A stretch of 33,870 bases of DNA from Alphaproteobacteria bacterium (GTDB lineage Bacteria > Pseudomonadota > Alphaproteobacteria > UBA11136), in contig JASLYJ010000012.1 in the NCBI GenBank assembly GCA_030739855.1, positions 13,103 to 46,972 of the forward strand. Direction: 5' to 3'. Below the pieces are notes generated by a model. It saw nothing but the letters and a program-made list of their open reading frames with translations. It had not been told where the DNA came from and did no database searches. Numbering within the stretch: position 1 is the first letter of the stretch; each line of letters begins with the position of its first letter. Position numbers and translations under genes: made by a program. Below, in pieces: positions 24,186 through 33,424 of this stretch.

Positions 24186-25396
24186 TTGTCTACCTCCGCA
24201 AGCACAGGATCAATGCTTCCCAGCATGGCAACCACATCGGCGAGATAGTCCATATTGCTCGCCCCCTGCAGAGCCTGGAGATTGACGAATGAAGGGGCTC
24301 TTACCTTCATGCGGAAGGGTTTTTCGCTACCATCGCTGATGATGTAGAAACCCAACTCTCCCTTGGGAGCCTCAACGCAGGAGTAGATCTCGCCAGCGGG
24401 CACCTTGAAGCCGTAGGCGGATAGTTCGAAATGGTGAATCTGGGTTTCCATGGAACACTTGAGCAATTCCTTGTCTACCGGGAAGGACACCGTGGGCTCG
24501 TCAGCCAAGAACGGTCCTTCTGGCATATCCCTCATGCATTGTTCAATGATGCGGGTGCTTTCTCTCATCTCATCGATGCGGCACTTCCAGCGGTCGTAAC
24601 AGTCGCCGCCCTCCATTACGATGACATTGAAGTCCAGCCGGTCGTAGATTTCATAGGGGCAGTCCCGCCGAATGTCCCAGTCCACTCCCGAAGCCCTCAA
24701 ATTGGGACCACTCAGGCCGAGGTCAATAGCATCTTCCGGAGTGATCACGGCGATTCCCCTGGTGCGTTGCAGAAACACCCGGTTGCGTGCAACAAGCCGT
24801 TCGTAGTCGCTGATGCGCTGAGGAAAAATATCGCAGAATTCCCGAATCCTTTCGGCAAACCCCTCGGGCAAGTCCTCGCGCACGCCGCCGACCCGGCAAA
24901 ATGAGGTGTGCATACGAGCACCGCAAATCATTTCCAGGAGGTCCATAACCATCTCGCGCTCACGCATGGTATAAAGCATCACGGTCATGGCTCCCACATC
25001 CATAGGCAGAGCGCCAACGATAAGCAGGTGCCCGGAGATTCGTGACAGTTCCGTCATCATGACACGGATATACTGGGCGCGCTCCGGCGCTTCGATGCCG
25101 AGAAGTTTTTCCACCGCAATAACGAACGCCTGATTAGTAGACGGCGGACAGAGATAATCCAGACGGTCGGTAAGGGGGATGATCTGGGTATAAGTAAAAT
25201 CCTCTGCTAATTTCTCGGTGCCGCGGTGGAGATAGCCGATATGAGGGTCGGTACGAGCGACGTATTCGCCTTTCAACTCAAGAACAAGCCTAAGCACCCC
25301 ATGGGTGCTGGGATGCTGGGGTCCCAGATTGAGAAGAATCTCTTGGGTGCCCCCGCCGTCCTTTTCTACCTCGTTCAGTACCGTCACATCCGTCAT
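24182..25396 (-). CDS. nuoD: NADH-quinone oxidoreductase subunit D
   Basis: 404 aa. The 49-kDa-type subunit that forms the quinone pocket with NuoB, related to the large subunit of NiFe hydrogenases. Conserved: NLGPQHPSTHGVLRL (quinone-site His), DPHIGYLHRGTEKLAE, DYLCPPSTNQAFVIAVEKLLG, GPNLRASGVDWDIRRDCPYEIYDRLDF and VEAPKGELGFYIISDGSEKPFRMKVRAPSF. It is a separate gene, not fused to nuoC. Start and stop overlap nuoC and nuoE by four bases. Confidence 0.98.
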   Translation of the reverse strand: MTDVTVLNEVEKDGGGTQEILLNLGPQHPSTHGVLRLVLELKGEYVARTDPHIGYLHRGTEKLAEDFTYTQIIPLTDRLDYLCPPSTNQAFVIAVEKLLGIEAPERAQYIRVMMTELSRISGHLLIVGALPMDVGAMTVMLYTMREREMVMDLLEMICGARMHTSFCRVGGVREDLPEGFAERIREFCDIFPQRISDYERLVARNRVFLQRTRGIAVITPEDAIDLGLSGPNLRASGVDWDIRRDCPYEIYDRLDFNVIVMEGGDCYDRWKCRIDEMRESTRIIEQCMRDMPEGPFLADEPTVSFPVDKELLKCSMETQIHHFELSAYGFKVPAGEIYSCVEAPKGELGFYIISDGSEKPFRMKVRAPSFVNLQALQGASNMDYLADVVAMLGSIDPVLAEVDK

Positions 25397-25950
25397 CTCT
25401 TCTCACCCGGTTGCGAAGAGTTATTGTCCTGATCGTCGCTGAGACTGGAAGACGAGGTTTCAGTTTTCTCCTCTCCGAAGGGGTTGTAGGTGTCCTTGTA
25501 GCCGCGCAGAGGAAAATCTTTACGCATGGGATATCCTTCAAACTCCTCCCACATGTAAATTCTGCGGAGATCAGGGTGACCGTCGAAAACGATCCCGTAC
25601 ATGTCGTAGGCTTCACGCTCGTGCCAATTGGCGGTTTTCCACACGCCCACCACGGAGGAAACTCGCGGCGGATCATCAACCCGGCACTTGATCCGCAGCC
25701 GCCATTTCAAGGGAATAGAGTAAAGGTGGTATACCACCTCGAAGCGAGGCGTTTGTGGATAGCGGTCAACCCCACAGATATCTGAAAGGAAATTAAAGCG
25801 GAGTTCCGGATCATCCTTGAGGAACCGGCACAAATCGACCACAACGCTAGGCGGCGCGGCGAAGACATGCATGCCGTGGGAGTGGCCCTCATGCTCCACC
25901 TCACGCCCAAAGCGTTTGGCAATCTTCGTGCAGTAGAGAGGAACACCCAT
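25393..25950 (-). CDS. nuoC: NADH-quinone oxidoreductase subunit C
   Basis: 185 aa. The 30-kDa-type peripheral subunit. The family block is NWHEREAYDMYGIVFDGHPDLRRIYMWEEFEGYPMRKDFPLRGY. The sequence ends in an acidic Ser/Asn-rich tail (about 25 residues, from EEKTETSSSS on), which is not part of the conserved domain. It follows nuoB by 2 bp and overlaps nuoD by four bases. Confidence 0.97.
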   Translation of the reverse strand: MGVPLYCTKIAKRFGREVEHEGHSHGMHVFAAPPSVVVDLCRFLKDDPELRFNFLSDICGVDRYPQTPRFEVVYHLYSIPLKWRLRIKCRVDDPPRVSSVVGVWKTANWHEREAYDMYGIVFDGHPDLRRIYMWEEFEGYPMRKDFPLRGYKDTYNPFGEEKTETSSSSLSDDQDNNSSQPGEKR

Positions 25951-25952
25951 GG

Positions 25953-26456
25953 CTATCCTGCCATGGCAGATTCCGGATCGTGCCTTCTCAGAACGTGGGA
26001 TTTCTGAATTTTTTCCTGAAGCAGGAGAAATCCGTGCATGAGGGCCTCGGGCCGGGGCGGACAGCCGGGTACATGTACGTCCACGGGAACCACCAGTTCG
26101 GAACCCTGTACCACGGCGTAGGTGTTGTATACGCCACCGGTTATGGCGCAGGTGCCCATGGCAATGACCCAGCGTGGTTCCGGCATCTGATCATAGAGGC
26201 GGCGCACCACGGGAGCGAACTTCTTGGTCACGGTGCCAGCGATGACCATTACGTCCGACTGTCTTGGCGAGGGCCTGAAAACAATCCCGAAGCGATCCAG
26301 GTCGTAGCGGGAACACCCGGTAGCGATCATCTCGATAGCGCAGCAGGCGATACCGAAGGTCTCCGGCCACAGGGCGGATTTCCTCGACCAGTTGATGATG
26401 CTGTCGGCGGTGCTAAAAAAGACATTATCAGGGAAACGGTTTTCTAGGATTCCCAT
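25953..26456 (-). CDS. nuoB: NADH-quinone oxidoreductase subunit B
   Basis: 167 aa. It holds cluster N2, the last before quinone. Ligands: the adjacent pair in [14 protein letters not shown], a Cys in [12 protein letters not shown] and one in [10 protein letters not shown]. All four are present. Its ATG overlaps the 3' end of nuoA by 13 bases, as is usual. Confidence 0.98.
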   Translation of the reverse strand: MGILENRFPDNVFFSTADSIINWSRKSALWPETFGIACCAIEMIATGCSRYDLDRFGIVFRPSPRQSDVMVIAGTVTKKFAPVVRRLYDQMPEPRWVIAMGTCAITGGVYNTYAVVQGSELVVPVDVHVPGCPPRPEALMHGFLLLQEKIQKSHVLRRHDPESAMAG

Positions 26457-26812
26457 TCCAGCGCTCCTTTTGCCCAGGCATAGGCGAAGCCCACCAGCAG
26501 AAGAAAGATGAAAACGAACATTTCGATATAGCCAAAGAGCCCGATTTCATCGAGTACCACGGCCCAGGGGAACAGGAACATGGCTTCCACATCGAAGATC
26601 ACGAACAAAATGGCGATGAGAAAATACTGCACCTTGAACAGCCCCACCGCCGCCTGCCCCCAAGGGTCGACGCCACATTCATATGGGCGGTTCTTCTCAA
26701 AATAGGGATTGGACGGACGCAGCAGCTTCGATACGAAGAGTATCGCCAAGGCGAGGATAGAGACAGCACCCACCATCAAGAAAACCGGAAGGTATTCAAT
26801 GGGCATCTTCAT
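26444..26812 (-). CDS. nuoA: NADH-quinone oxidoreductase subunit A
   Basis: 122 aa with three transmembrane helices. It is a membrane-arm subunit near the quinone site. The conserved loop [14 protein letters not shown] and the [25 protein letters not shown] helix are intact. Two starts are possible, ATG 26812 (AAGGA only three bases away) or ATG 26806, for which AAGGA is nine bases upstream and better placed. It begins a second half of the nuo cluster, 158 bp downstream of nuoN. Confidence 0.97.
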   Translation of the reverse strand: MKMPIEYLPVFLMVGAVSILALAILFVSKLLRPSNPYFEKNRPYECGVDPWGQAAVGLFKVQYFLIAILFVIFDVEAMFLFPWAVVLDEIGLFGYIEMFVFIFLLLVGFAYAWAKGALEWES

Positions 26813-26926
26813 ACGTCCTTACGTTACCGGTTCTAAAGAATCCTGACGGGGCTAGATGTAGGCATCGTAGCGAAACACACAGGCCCATGCTATTCCTTCA
26901 CTCCTTGGCATATTGGAAAATCCCTT

Positions 26927-26950
26927 TAGCTTTGCAAGCTAATCAAGCTA
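26927..26950. promoter_or_regulatory. AAGCTA palindrome plus third half-site between nuoN and nuoA
   Basis: tagctttgcaagcta (26927-26941) is a perfect 6-bp inverted repeat with a 3-base centre. A third copy of aagcta follows at 26945-26950. The site lies in the 158-bp gap ahead of nuoA, the only sizeable gap in the nuo cluster, about 115 bp upstream of the nuoA start. It may be an operator or part of an internal promoter for nuoA-G. This is inference only. Confidence 0.35.
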
Positions 26951-26970
26951 AGCGAAATTTCCTCCGTTGT

Positions 26971-28422
26971 TCAACCTATCCCTGGGAAAACAGCTCCCCG
27001 GGCCATATCAAGAAACCATGCTGGGAGCAGGCCGATGCCCACCGTCCCCAGCCCAGCAACAGCGAGGGCGACACGCAGGGAAGGCGTCAGCGCTAAATCA
27101 AAACTCCGGGCCTGTTCTTTCATGTACATCAGCATGACGATACGAAGATAGAAATAGGCGGCCACGGCGCTCAGCAGCACGGCGATTACCGCCAACACCA
27201 CATACCCCTGCGCCACCAAGGCAGTGAGGATATAGAACTTGGCGAAGAAACCGGCCGTGGGAGGAATGCCGGCAAGAGAAAACAGGAAAATCAATGTCAG
27301 CAAGGCAAGGCCCGGGTGTGACTTTGCAAGACCGGCGTAGTCCTCGATGTTCTCGCCGCTAAAATCCCCCTTCCTCATCATGACTATGGCCCCGAAGATG
27401 CCGAGATTCATAAAGGCATAGATAAGAAAATAGAGCATGACGCTGGCAATTCCGTCATGCCCCCCCGCCACCAGTCCGAGAAGCGCAAAACCAACGTGGG
27501 CGATACTGGAATAGGCCAGCATGCGCTTAATATTGGTCTGAACCAGGGCGACGAAACTGCCCAAGGTCAGGGTCAGGACTGCGATCACCGCGATAACGGG
27601 GCCCCAGATATCGGCGACCCCTATCAACGCATCGGGGAAGATACGGAGAATGATGGCGAAGGCAGCGGCCTTAGGCCCCACCGATATGAAGGCAGTAATG
27701 GTTGTGGGTGCCCCCTCGTAGACGTCAGGAACCCACATATGCAGGGGGACAGCCCCGACCTTGAAAACGAGACCCGTAACCATGAAGACCGTGGCGAGAA
27801 TGAGGAGTGGATCGAGAGGCCCGTCCCGGTTCAGGGTGATGGCGAGCTCACTGAGCTGGGTAGTGCCAGCAAGGCCGTAGACTAGAGAGACCCCGTAGAG
27901 GAAGATTGCCGACGAGAGAGCCCCGAGGATTACGTATTTGAGCGCAGCTTCGTTGGAACGGGAATCGTGGCGCACAAAACCGGTCAACACGTAGACAGAC
28001 AGGGCCATAAGTTCGAGGCCGAGATAGATGGATACGAGATCAATGGCCGAGGTCATAATCATCATGCCGGCCAAGGCGAACAGCAGTAGTACGAAGTACT
28101 CCCCGCGCTCTATGTTCTCCTCCTCCAGGTATTTGGGAGAAATCAGGATTACAAGAGCCGTCACCATAAGAACCACTGCCTTAAAAAAGACGGCGAATCC
28201 GTCGACCACGAACATACCGCCATAGGCCGGACGGACCGGTCCCGCAAGGACATAAGTAGCAATAGCAGCAGCAGCAACCACGGCCAGGGAAATGCCGGAA
28301 AACAGAACCATGCGCCCACGCGCGGGAATGAGACTGACCAGCAACAACAAACAGGCACAGGAGATGACGATAATCTCGGGCAGGCTAGCAATAATCGAAG
28401 CAACGATCATGTCTGCGTTCAT
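26971..28422 (-). CDS. nuoN: NADH-quinone oxidoreductase subunit N
   Basis: 483 aa and about 14 transmembrane helices. It is the antiporter-like proton channel closest to the quinone end. Family features: IYLGLELMALSVYVL (the conserved Glu helix), VFKVGAVPLHMWVPDVYEGAPTTITAFISVGPKAA (Lys in helix 7, then Lys in helix 8) and MLAYSSIAHVGFALLGL. It starts 12 bp after nuoM and is followed by nuoA instead of ending the operon. Confidence 0.97.
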   Translation of the reverse strand: MNADMIVASIIASLPEIIVISCACLLLLVSLIPARGRMVLFSGISLAVVAAAAIATYVLAGPVRPAYGGMFVVDGFAVFFKAVVLMVTALVILISPKYLEEENIERGEYFVLLLFALAGMMIMTSAIDLVSIYLGLELMALSVYVLTGFVRHDSRSNEAALKYVILGALSSAIFLYGVSLVYGLAGTTQLSELAITLNRDGPLDPLLILATVFMVTGLVFKVGAVPLHMWVPDVYEGAPTTITAFISVGPKAAAFAIILRIFPDALIGVADIWGPVIAVIAVLTLTLGSFVALVQTNIKRMLAYSSIAHVGFALLGLVAGGHDGIASVMLYFLIYAFMNLGIFGAIVMMRKGDFSGENIEDYAGLAKSHPGLALLTLIFLFSLAGIPPTAGFFAKFYILTALVAQGYVVLAVIAVLLSAVAAYFYLRIVMLMYMKEQARSFDLALTPSLRVALAVAGLGTVGIGLLPAWFLDMARGAVFPGIG

Positions 28423-28434
28423 AAGTGCATCACC

Positions 28435-29907
28435 CTACCTATACGTGCCCTGTACCTGCTCCAGCAGGTGCTCAACGGAGACATGCATGACGTCAAGGAA
28501 AGGTTGCGGATAGAATCCAACCCAGAAAACGAAAACCGCTAGGGGTATGGCCGCTACAAGCTCCCGCCCGTTCATATCCCACATGGCCTCGCCCTTTTCG
28601 TAGACCGGAGGCCCCAGAGCCACCTTTCTGAACATGCCTAACAAATAAGCCGCGCTGAGCACCGCACCGGTCACGGCGATAGCGCCGATCATCATGTTGG
28701 TGGCGAAGGCCCCGGTCAGTATCAACAGCTCACCGATGAAGGCATTGGTTCCCGGCACCGCCAGGGATGACAGGGTGAACACCGCGAGCAGCACGCCATA
28801 GACCGGCGCCACCTTCATCAGGCCGCCATAATCGCCGATACGCCGGGTATGTGTCCTTTCGTAGATCAGCCCGACGAACAAAAACAGGGCTCCGGTGGTG
28901 ATGCCGTGATTGAACATCTGCAGAATGCTGCCTTCCAGCCCCCTCGAATTGAGCGCGAACAGCCCCAGGGTGACGAAGCCCATGTGACTGACACTCGAAT
29001 AAGCCACCAGCTTTTTCAGGTCGTCCTGGGCCAGCGCCAGAAACCCGCCGTAAACGATCGCTATTACCGACAGCGCCAAAACTGGTAAAGCAAAATACTG
29101 TGAGGCCTCGGGCAACATGGGCAGCGAAAAGCGCAGGAATCCATAAGCTCCCATCTTGAGCAAAACCCCAGCCAGTACGATGCTGCCCGCCGTCGGCGCC
29201 TCCACATGAGCATCGGGTAGCCAGGTATGTACCGGCACCATAGGCACCTTGACCGCAAAGGCCACCAGGAAGGCTAGAAACACCCAAGCCTGGACAATGA
29301 AAGAATAGTCACCATCCATGAGCACAAGGATGTCGAAGGTCTCACCGCCATGAAAATAGAGGACCAGGATTCCCACCAGGAACAGTACGCTGCCTACAAG
29401 CGTGTAGAGGAAGAACTTGAACGCCGCATAGACCCGATTGTCGCCGCCCCAGACGCCGATGATGAGATACATGGGAATAAGCATGGCTTCCCAGAAAAAG
29501 TAAAATAGGAATAGATCAAGGGCGCAGAAGACCCCCAGCATCAATGCCTGCATAACCAGAAGACTGATCATGAACTGCGCTACCCTGCGTGTGATAGCCC
29601 GCCACGAGGCGAGGACGCAGATCCATCCCAGCAGCGCGGTCAGGAACACAAACAACACGCTGATCCCATCGACACCAAGGGCATAGGAAATGCCAAGCGA
29701 CGGAACCCAGGAAACGGTTTCGCGGAACTGCATGGCGTAAGTGGTGGTGTCAAAGTTGAACAGCAACCACGTGGCGAGCAGAAAATCGGCAACAGCAAAG
29801 GCTAGGGCGACCCACCGCACCTTGTTGTCTGAACGCAGGAAGGGCAGGATCGCAGCACCGATGGCAGGCAGAAAGATAATCAGGCTGAGCACGGGAATTT
29901 TCATCAT
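28435..29907 (-). CDS. nuoM: NADH-quinone oxidoreductase subunit M
   Basis: 490 aa, an antiporter-like channel subunit. Key residues: Glu in LFYFFWEAMLIPMYLIIGVWGG, Lys in FAVKVPMVPVHTWLPDAHVEAPTAGSIVLAGVLLKMGAYG, and the DDLKKLVAYSSVSHMGFVTLG helix. The N-terminus MMKIPVLSLIIFLPAIGAAIL is standard. The second ATG may be the real start, since an AGGG sits close ahead. It lies 12 bp after the NuoL-like gene. Confidence 0.97.
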   Translation of the reverse strand: MMKIPVLSLIIFLPAIGAAILPFLRSDNKVRWVALAFAVADFLLATWLLFNFDTTTYAMQFRETVSWVPSLGISYALGVDGISVLFVFLTALLGWICVLASWRAITRRVAQFMISLLVMQALMLGVFCALDLFLFYFFWEAMLIPMYLIIGVWGGDNRVYAAFKFFLYTLVGSVLFLVGILVLYFHGGETFDILVLMDGDYSFIVQAWVFLAFLVAFAVKVPMVPVHTWLPDAHVEAPTAGSIVLAGVLLKMGAYGFLRFSLPMLPEASQYFALPVLALSVIAIVYGGFLALAQDDLKKLVAYSSVSHMGFVTLGLFALNSRGLEGSILQMFNHGITTGALFLFVGLIYERTHTRRIGDYGGLMKVAPVYGVLLAVFTLSSLAVPGTNAFIGELLILTGAFATNMMIGAIAVTGAVLSAAYLLGMFRKVALGPPVYEKGEAMWDMNGRELVAAIPLAVFVFWVGFYPQPFLDVMHVSVEHLLEQVQGTYR

Positions 29908-29919
29908 GGGCCCTACCCT

Positions 29920-31683
29920 TTATCCGCCGGAGATCACAAAATAGGTGGTAATCCCAATCAGAATCCCACCCACCATGGCCATAGCGTAATGGGTCACGAC
30001 CCCCGTCTGTAGACGCCGCAGGGATGCTCCCCATGCCAGGGCAGTGCGGGCCACCCCGTTAACGCAGGCATCTACCACGTTCATGTCGACCTTCAGCCCC
30101 AAGCGCGCCGATCCATGGAGAAAGGGCAGTACCACCGTATCAGCGAGCCGGCTCACGGCACCCTCCCAGAGGGCTGCCGGTTTCTCGGCGAACCACATGA
30201 AAAGCCGCGCACCCTTGCGATAGAACCAATCGGTATCGAGGCTGATGGTACGCTCGGGATCGAGGTGACGCAGCAGCAGGACGAAGCCCAGGGCCGTGAA
30301 CATCAGTATTCCTAAACTACCGGTGACATGGGCCGCCGTGTAGGGTTCGAAATGGACCGGATAAGGGAGCAGGGAATAAAGCATCCCCGGGAACACGCCG
30401 ATGGCAATGCACAGAACAGCAGCGATGCCCATGGCGGTGAGCATGTTGGCAGGCGGTTCTTTGGCCTTGAGACCAGAATCGTGGCCAAAGAACATGTAAT
30501 AAGGAAGCTTGAGTCCGGTGTGGAGGAAGGTCCCCGACGAGGCTAGGGTCAGCAACAGCGCCACCACCGCCAGATGGTCCTCGCCAGCCGCGGCCACTAC
30601 CATGGATTTACTGACAAAGCCACTGAAGAATGGAAACGCCGAAATGGCGAAGGCGCCAACCATGTAGAGCACCACCGTCCACGGCATAGTCCTGTAGAGC
30701 CCGCCCATGTCGGTGAGTAGGCGTTTCCCCGTCATATGAATGACGGCGCCAGCCCCCATGAACAGCAGCCCCTTGTAGATGATATGGGCGAATGCATGGG
30801 AGGCTGAGCCATTCACAGCCATTTCGGTGCCGATGCCGACGCCCGCCACCATGTAGCCCACCTGGCTGACGATGTGATAGGCAAGAAGCCGCCGACAGTC
30901 ATTCTCAAGCACGGCGTAGATCACGCCGTAGATGGCCATGGCGGTGCCAAGCCAAATCAAGATTTCGGTTCCTGGAAAGGCCCTGAGCAAAACATAAACA
31001 GCGGTCTTAGTGGTAAAGGCACTCATGAATACAGCACCTGTTACCGTCGCCTCCGGATAGGCGTCGGTGAGCCAAGCGTTGAGTGGCGGTACTGCCGCGT
31101 TAAGGATGAAGGAGATAAGGATGAGGACGTAGGCCAAACTGCCGTCTTCGGCGATGGGACCAAACAGCATGGAGCCCGTCTCCAAGCCATGAATTACGAT
31201 CCCACTCAGCAACAGTACGCCACCCGTGATATGGACCATGAGATAGCGGAAGCCGGCACGTGTCGCTGGCCCGTTGTTCGAGGCGAAGACCAGGTAGGCC
31301 GAAGAGAAGGCCATGATCTCCCAGAACACAAGAAGGGTGAACCAATCTCCGGCGAAGACCACGCCGAGCGCGCTTCCCACGTAAAGAAATGCTGCCACGT
31401 GCTCTGAGGGGCGTTCTACGTGGAGCGCGTAGATCATGCCGATCAGCGACATAATGGTGAGGACATGGGCGAAGACGAGGCTGAGTTTGTCCACCTGGCC
31501 CGCAACAATGGCGATCCCGGCAAACTCAAAGACGCCAAAAGTTCCCGGTGTCATATCCACCACGCTGATGATGGCGAACGTAGGAATGAGAATCATCAAT
31601 ACTTGCCGCGCCCGCCAGCTGAGCAGAGGAATGAGGGGCGCTCCGAGGATGAAGAGCAGTCCTGGATGGACCCATTCACTCAT
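29920..31683 (-). CDS. Antiporter-like subunit with NuoL-type C-terminus (Na+/H+ antiporter subunit D-like)
   Basis: 587 aa with about 15 helices, in the position where nuoL normally stands. The core is of the MrpD/NuoL type: helix 5 has the Glu (DWFTLLVFWEIMAFSSAYLVF), helix 8 has a Lys (SAFTTKTAVYVLLR) and ENDCRRLLAYHIVSQVGYMVAG follows. The C-terminus carries an amphipathic stretch and NGVARTALAWGASLRRLQTGVVTHYAMAMVGG, typical of the NuoL lateral helix and last anchor. The usual helix-7 Lys and the PLH histidine are both Asn here (LNAAVPPLNAWLTDAYPE). It overlaps the small gene upstream by eight bases. It may be the functional NuoL of this complex. Confidence 0.85.
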   Translation of the reverse strand: MSEWVHPGLLFILGAPLIPLLSWRARQVLMILIPTFAIISVVDMTPGTFGVFEFAGIAIVAGQVDKLSLVFAHVLTIMSLIGMIYALHVERPSEHVAAFLYVGSALGVVFAGDWFTLLVFWEIMAFSSAYLVFASNNGPATRAGFRYLMVHITGGVLLLSGIVIHGLETGSMLFGPIAEDGSLAYVLILISFILNAAVPPLNAWLTDAYPEATVTGAVFMSAFTTKTAVYVLLRAFPGTEILIWLGTAMAIYGVIYAVLENDCRRLLAYHIVSQVGYMVAGVGIGTEMAVNGSASHAFAHIIYKGLLFMGAGAVIHMTGKRLLTDMGGLYRTMPWTVVLYMVGAFAISAFPFFSGFVSKSMVVAAAGEDHLAVVALLLTLASSGTFLHTGLKLPYYMFFGHDSGLKAKEPPANMLTAMGIAAVLCIAIGVFPGMLYSLLPYPVHFEPYTAAHVTGSLGILMFTALGFVLLLRHLDPERTISLDTDWFYRKGARLFMWFAEKPAALWEGAVSRLADTVVLPFLHGSARLGLKVDMNVVDACVNGVARTALAWGASLRRLQTGVVTHYAMAMVGGILIGITTYFVISGG

Positions 31684-31930
31684 AGTAGTCCTCGTCCTTC
31701 ATAAGCCCTCCTTGGTGGCCAAGGAACTTGGAGGCGACGATGATAAGAACGCAGGAAATGAAGCCAAAAAGTGCCGCCCAGCCGGGGATGGCATCCCAGA
31801 AAAATTCCACGTGCTCGCGCGGAGCTAGAAAATCGGTGACGAAAACAAGCACCAAGACCACGATAAATAGTATCCAGCGGCGTTTTCTGTAGGCCGTATC
31901 TCCGAAGAAATTGACGATCTTCGCAATCAT
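31676..31930 (-). CDS. Small two-helix membrane protein of the nuo cluster
   Basis: 84 aa with two hydrophobic segments (about 19-36 and 50-68), a basic patch before the first (YRKRRW) and a conserved-looking ending GLMKDEDYYE. The ATG overlaps the MrpD-like stop by four bases and the stop overlaps the next gene by eight, so it is translationally coupled. I recall similar small proteins ending in EDYY beside Mrp- and Nuo-type antiporter genes, but no function is known. It may be an accessory or assembly subunit of the extra antiporter module. Confidence 0.8.
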   Translation of the reverse strand: MIAKIVNFFGDTAYRKRRWILFIVVLVLVFVTDFLAPREHVEFFWDAIPGWAALFGFISCVLIIVASKFLGHQGGLMKDEDYYE

Positions 31931-33420
31931 CCCACTACCCCCCGCGCCAGAGTGAGAAAGTAACCGGGGTAGAGCCCCATGAGTAGGGACAGCAGGGCGG
32001 TCACCACCAAGGGTGCAGCCACCAGTGGAATCTCACGGATTTCCTGTGGTGCGTCAGCATCCTGTGTGGTGCTTTCCTTCTCGAAGAAGGCGGTATAGGT
32101 GACGGGCAGAAAATAGGCTGCGTTAAGTATTGTGCTCACCAGCAGAACCACCAAGAAGACAAATTCATGCGCTTCTACCGCCCCCAGCACGAGGTACCAT
32201 TTACTGATGAAACCACCTGAAGGCGGGATACCGATCATGCCCAGCGAACCGATGAAGAATGCGACCATGGTCCAAGGCAGCTTGCGACCGATACCGGCGA
32301 GCTGGCTGATTTTTTTACGGCGCGAGGCACAATAGATGGAGCCAGCGCAGAAGAAGAGCGTGATTTTTGACAGGGCATGAGCGGCGATGTGAACGATGCC
32401 GCCAACTATGGCACCGGGAGTTAGCAGTGCCGCGCCAAGGATGATGTAGGAGAGCTGGCTCACTGTTGAATAGGCGAGTCGCGCTTTTAGGTCGTCGCGA
32501 GTCAGGGCGTAGATGGAGGCGGTGATAATGGTGAAAGAGACAAGATAGGCGGTGATGATGCCGAGACTCATGTCCTCCATTAAGCGCACACCGAAGACGT
32601 TGAAGATAACCCTGAGTACGCAGAACACACCCATCTTGACCACCGCCACCGCATGGAGCAGAGCACTCACCGGTGTTGGCGCTACCATGGCCGAGGGCAG
32701 CCAAGCGTGTAGTGGCATAATGGCGGCCTTAGCGAAGCCCGCCAGATAACACAAATAGACGACACTCAGAAGGAGTGGCGAGGCGGCAACCCCATCAAGC
32801 AGCCCCCCAGGCATGAAGTCGAGTGACCCCGTCAGATAATAGGTGAGTGCCAGTGCGGCAAGCAGGGCGGTCTTCGATGCTCCCGCCAGATAGACAAGGT
32901 AGATGCGGCTGCCGCGCCAGGACTCCTCATTTTCGTGGTGATAGACCAGAGGATAAGTGACTAGGCTCAAAGCCTCGTAGAAAATCACCAAAGTAAATAG
33001 GTTGGCGGCGAAGGCGCCGCCCACCGCAGCCGCTAGGGAGACCGCAAAACAGGCGAAAAAACGCGTCTGGGCGTGTTCCTCCAGACTCCGCATGTATCCG
33101 ATGGAATAAACTGCCGCTGCCATCCACAGAAAGGACGAGATGCTGGCGAAGACCATGCCCAGGGAATCCACCCGGAACGCGAAGTCGGCGCCGGGCAGGA
33201 TCTGAAACATGGTGTATTCGACAATGCCCCCGGCCAGCACCATCGGCGCCATGGAAGCGACGATGAGGAACATGACCACGGAGGCGCACAGGGTTACCGC
33301 GTCCCTGAATTTATCGCGACCGTGGAGCAGGAGGATGGCTGCCGCCGCCGCCAGCGCTACGGCGACGGCCAGAAGAGGCCTGGCGGATTCAACAATCTCG
33401 GTAGAGGCGGCGACTTCCAA
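31927..33420 (-). CDS. MrpD/NuoL-like antiporter subunit (extra membrane-arm subunit)
   Basis: 497 aa and about 14 helices. The proton-translocation signature is complete: Glu in NLFTLVIFYEALSLVTYPLVYH, Lys in YLAGFAKAAIMPLHAWLPSAMVAPTPVSALLHAVAVVKMGVFC (helices 7 and 8), and DDLKARLAYSTVSQLSYIILG with HALSKITLFFCAG. It lacks the long lateral helix of NuoL. It starts at TTG 33420, with AAAGGG seven bases upstream inside the nuoK end. It is directly behind nuoK, where nuoL would be. It is extra relative to the usual L, M and N set. Confidence 0.88.
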   Translation of the reverse strand: MEVAASTEIVESARPLLAVAVALAAAAAILLLHGRDKFRDAVTLCASVVMFLIVASMAPMVLAGGIVEYTMFQILPGADFAFRVDSLGMVFASISSFLWMAAAVYSIGYMRSLEEHAQTRFFACFAVSLAAAVGGAFAANLFTLVIFYEALSLVTYPLVYHHENEESWRGSRIYLVYLAGASKTALLAALALTYYLTGSLDFMPGGLLDGVAASPLLLSVVYLCYLAGFAKAAIMPLHAWLPSAMVAPTPVSALLHAVAVVKMGVFCVLRVIFNVFGVRLMEDMSLGIITAYLVSFTIITASIYALTRDDLKARLAYSTVSQLSYIILGAALLTPGAIVGGIVHIAAHALSKITLFFCAGSIYCASRRKKISQLAGIGRKLPWTMVAFFIGSLGMIGIPPSGGFISKWYLVLGAVEAHEFVFLVVLLVSTILNAAYFLPVTYTAFFEKESTTQDADAPQEIREIPLVAAPLVVTALLSLLMGLYPGYFLTLARGVVG

Positions 33421-33424
33421 TTTT

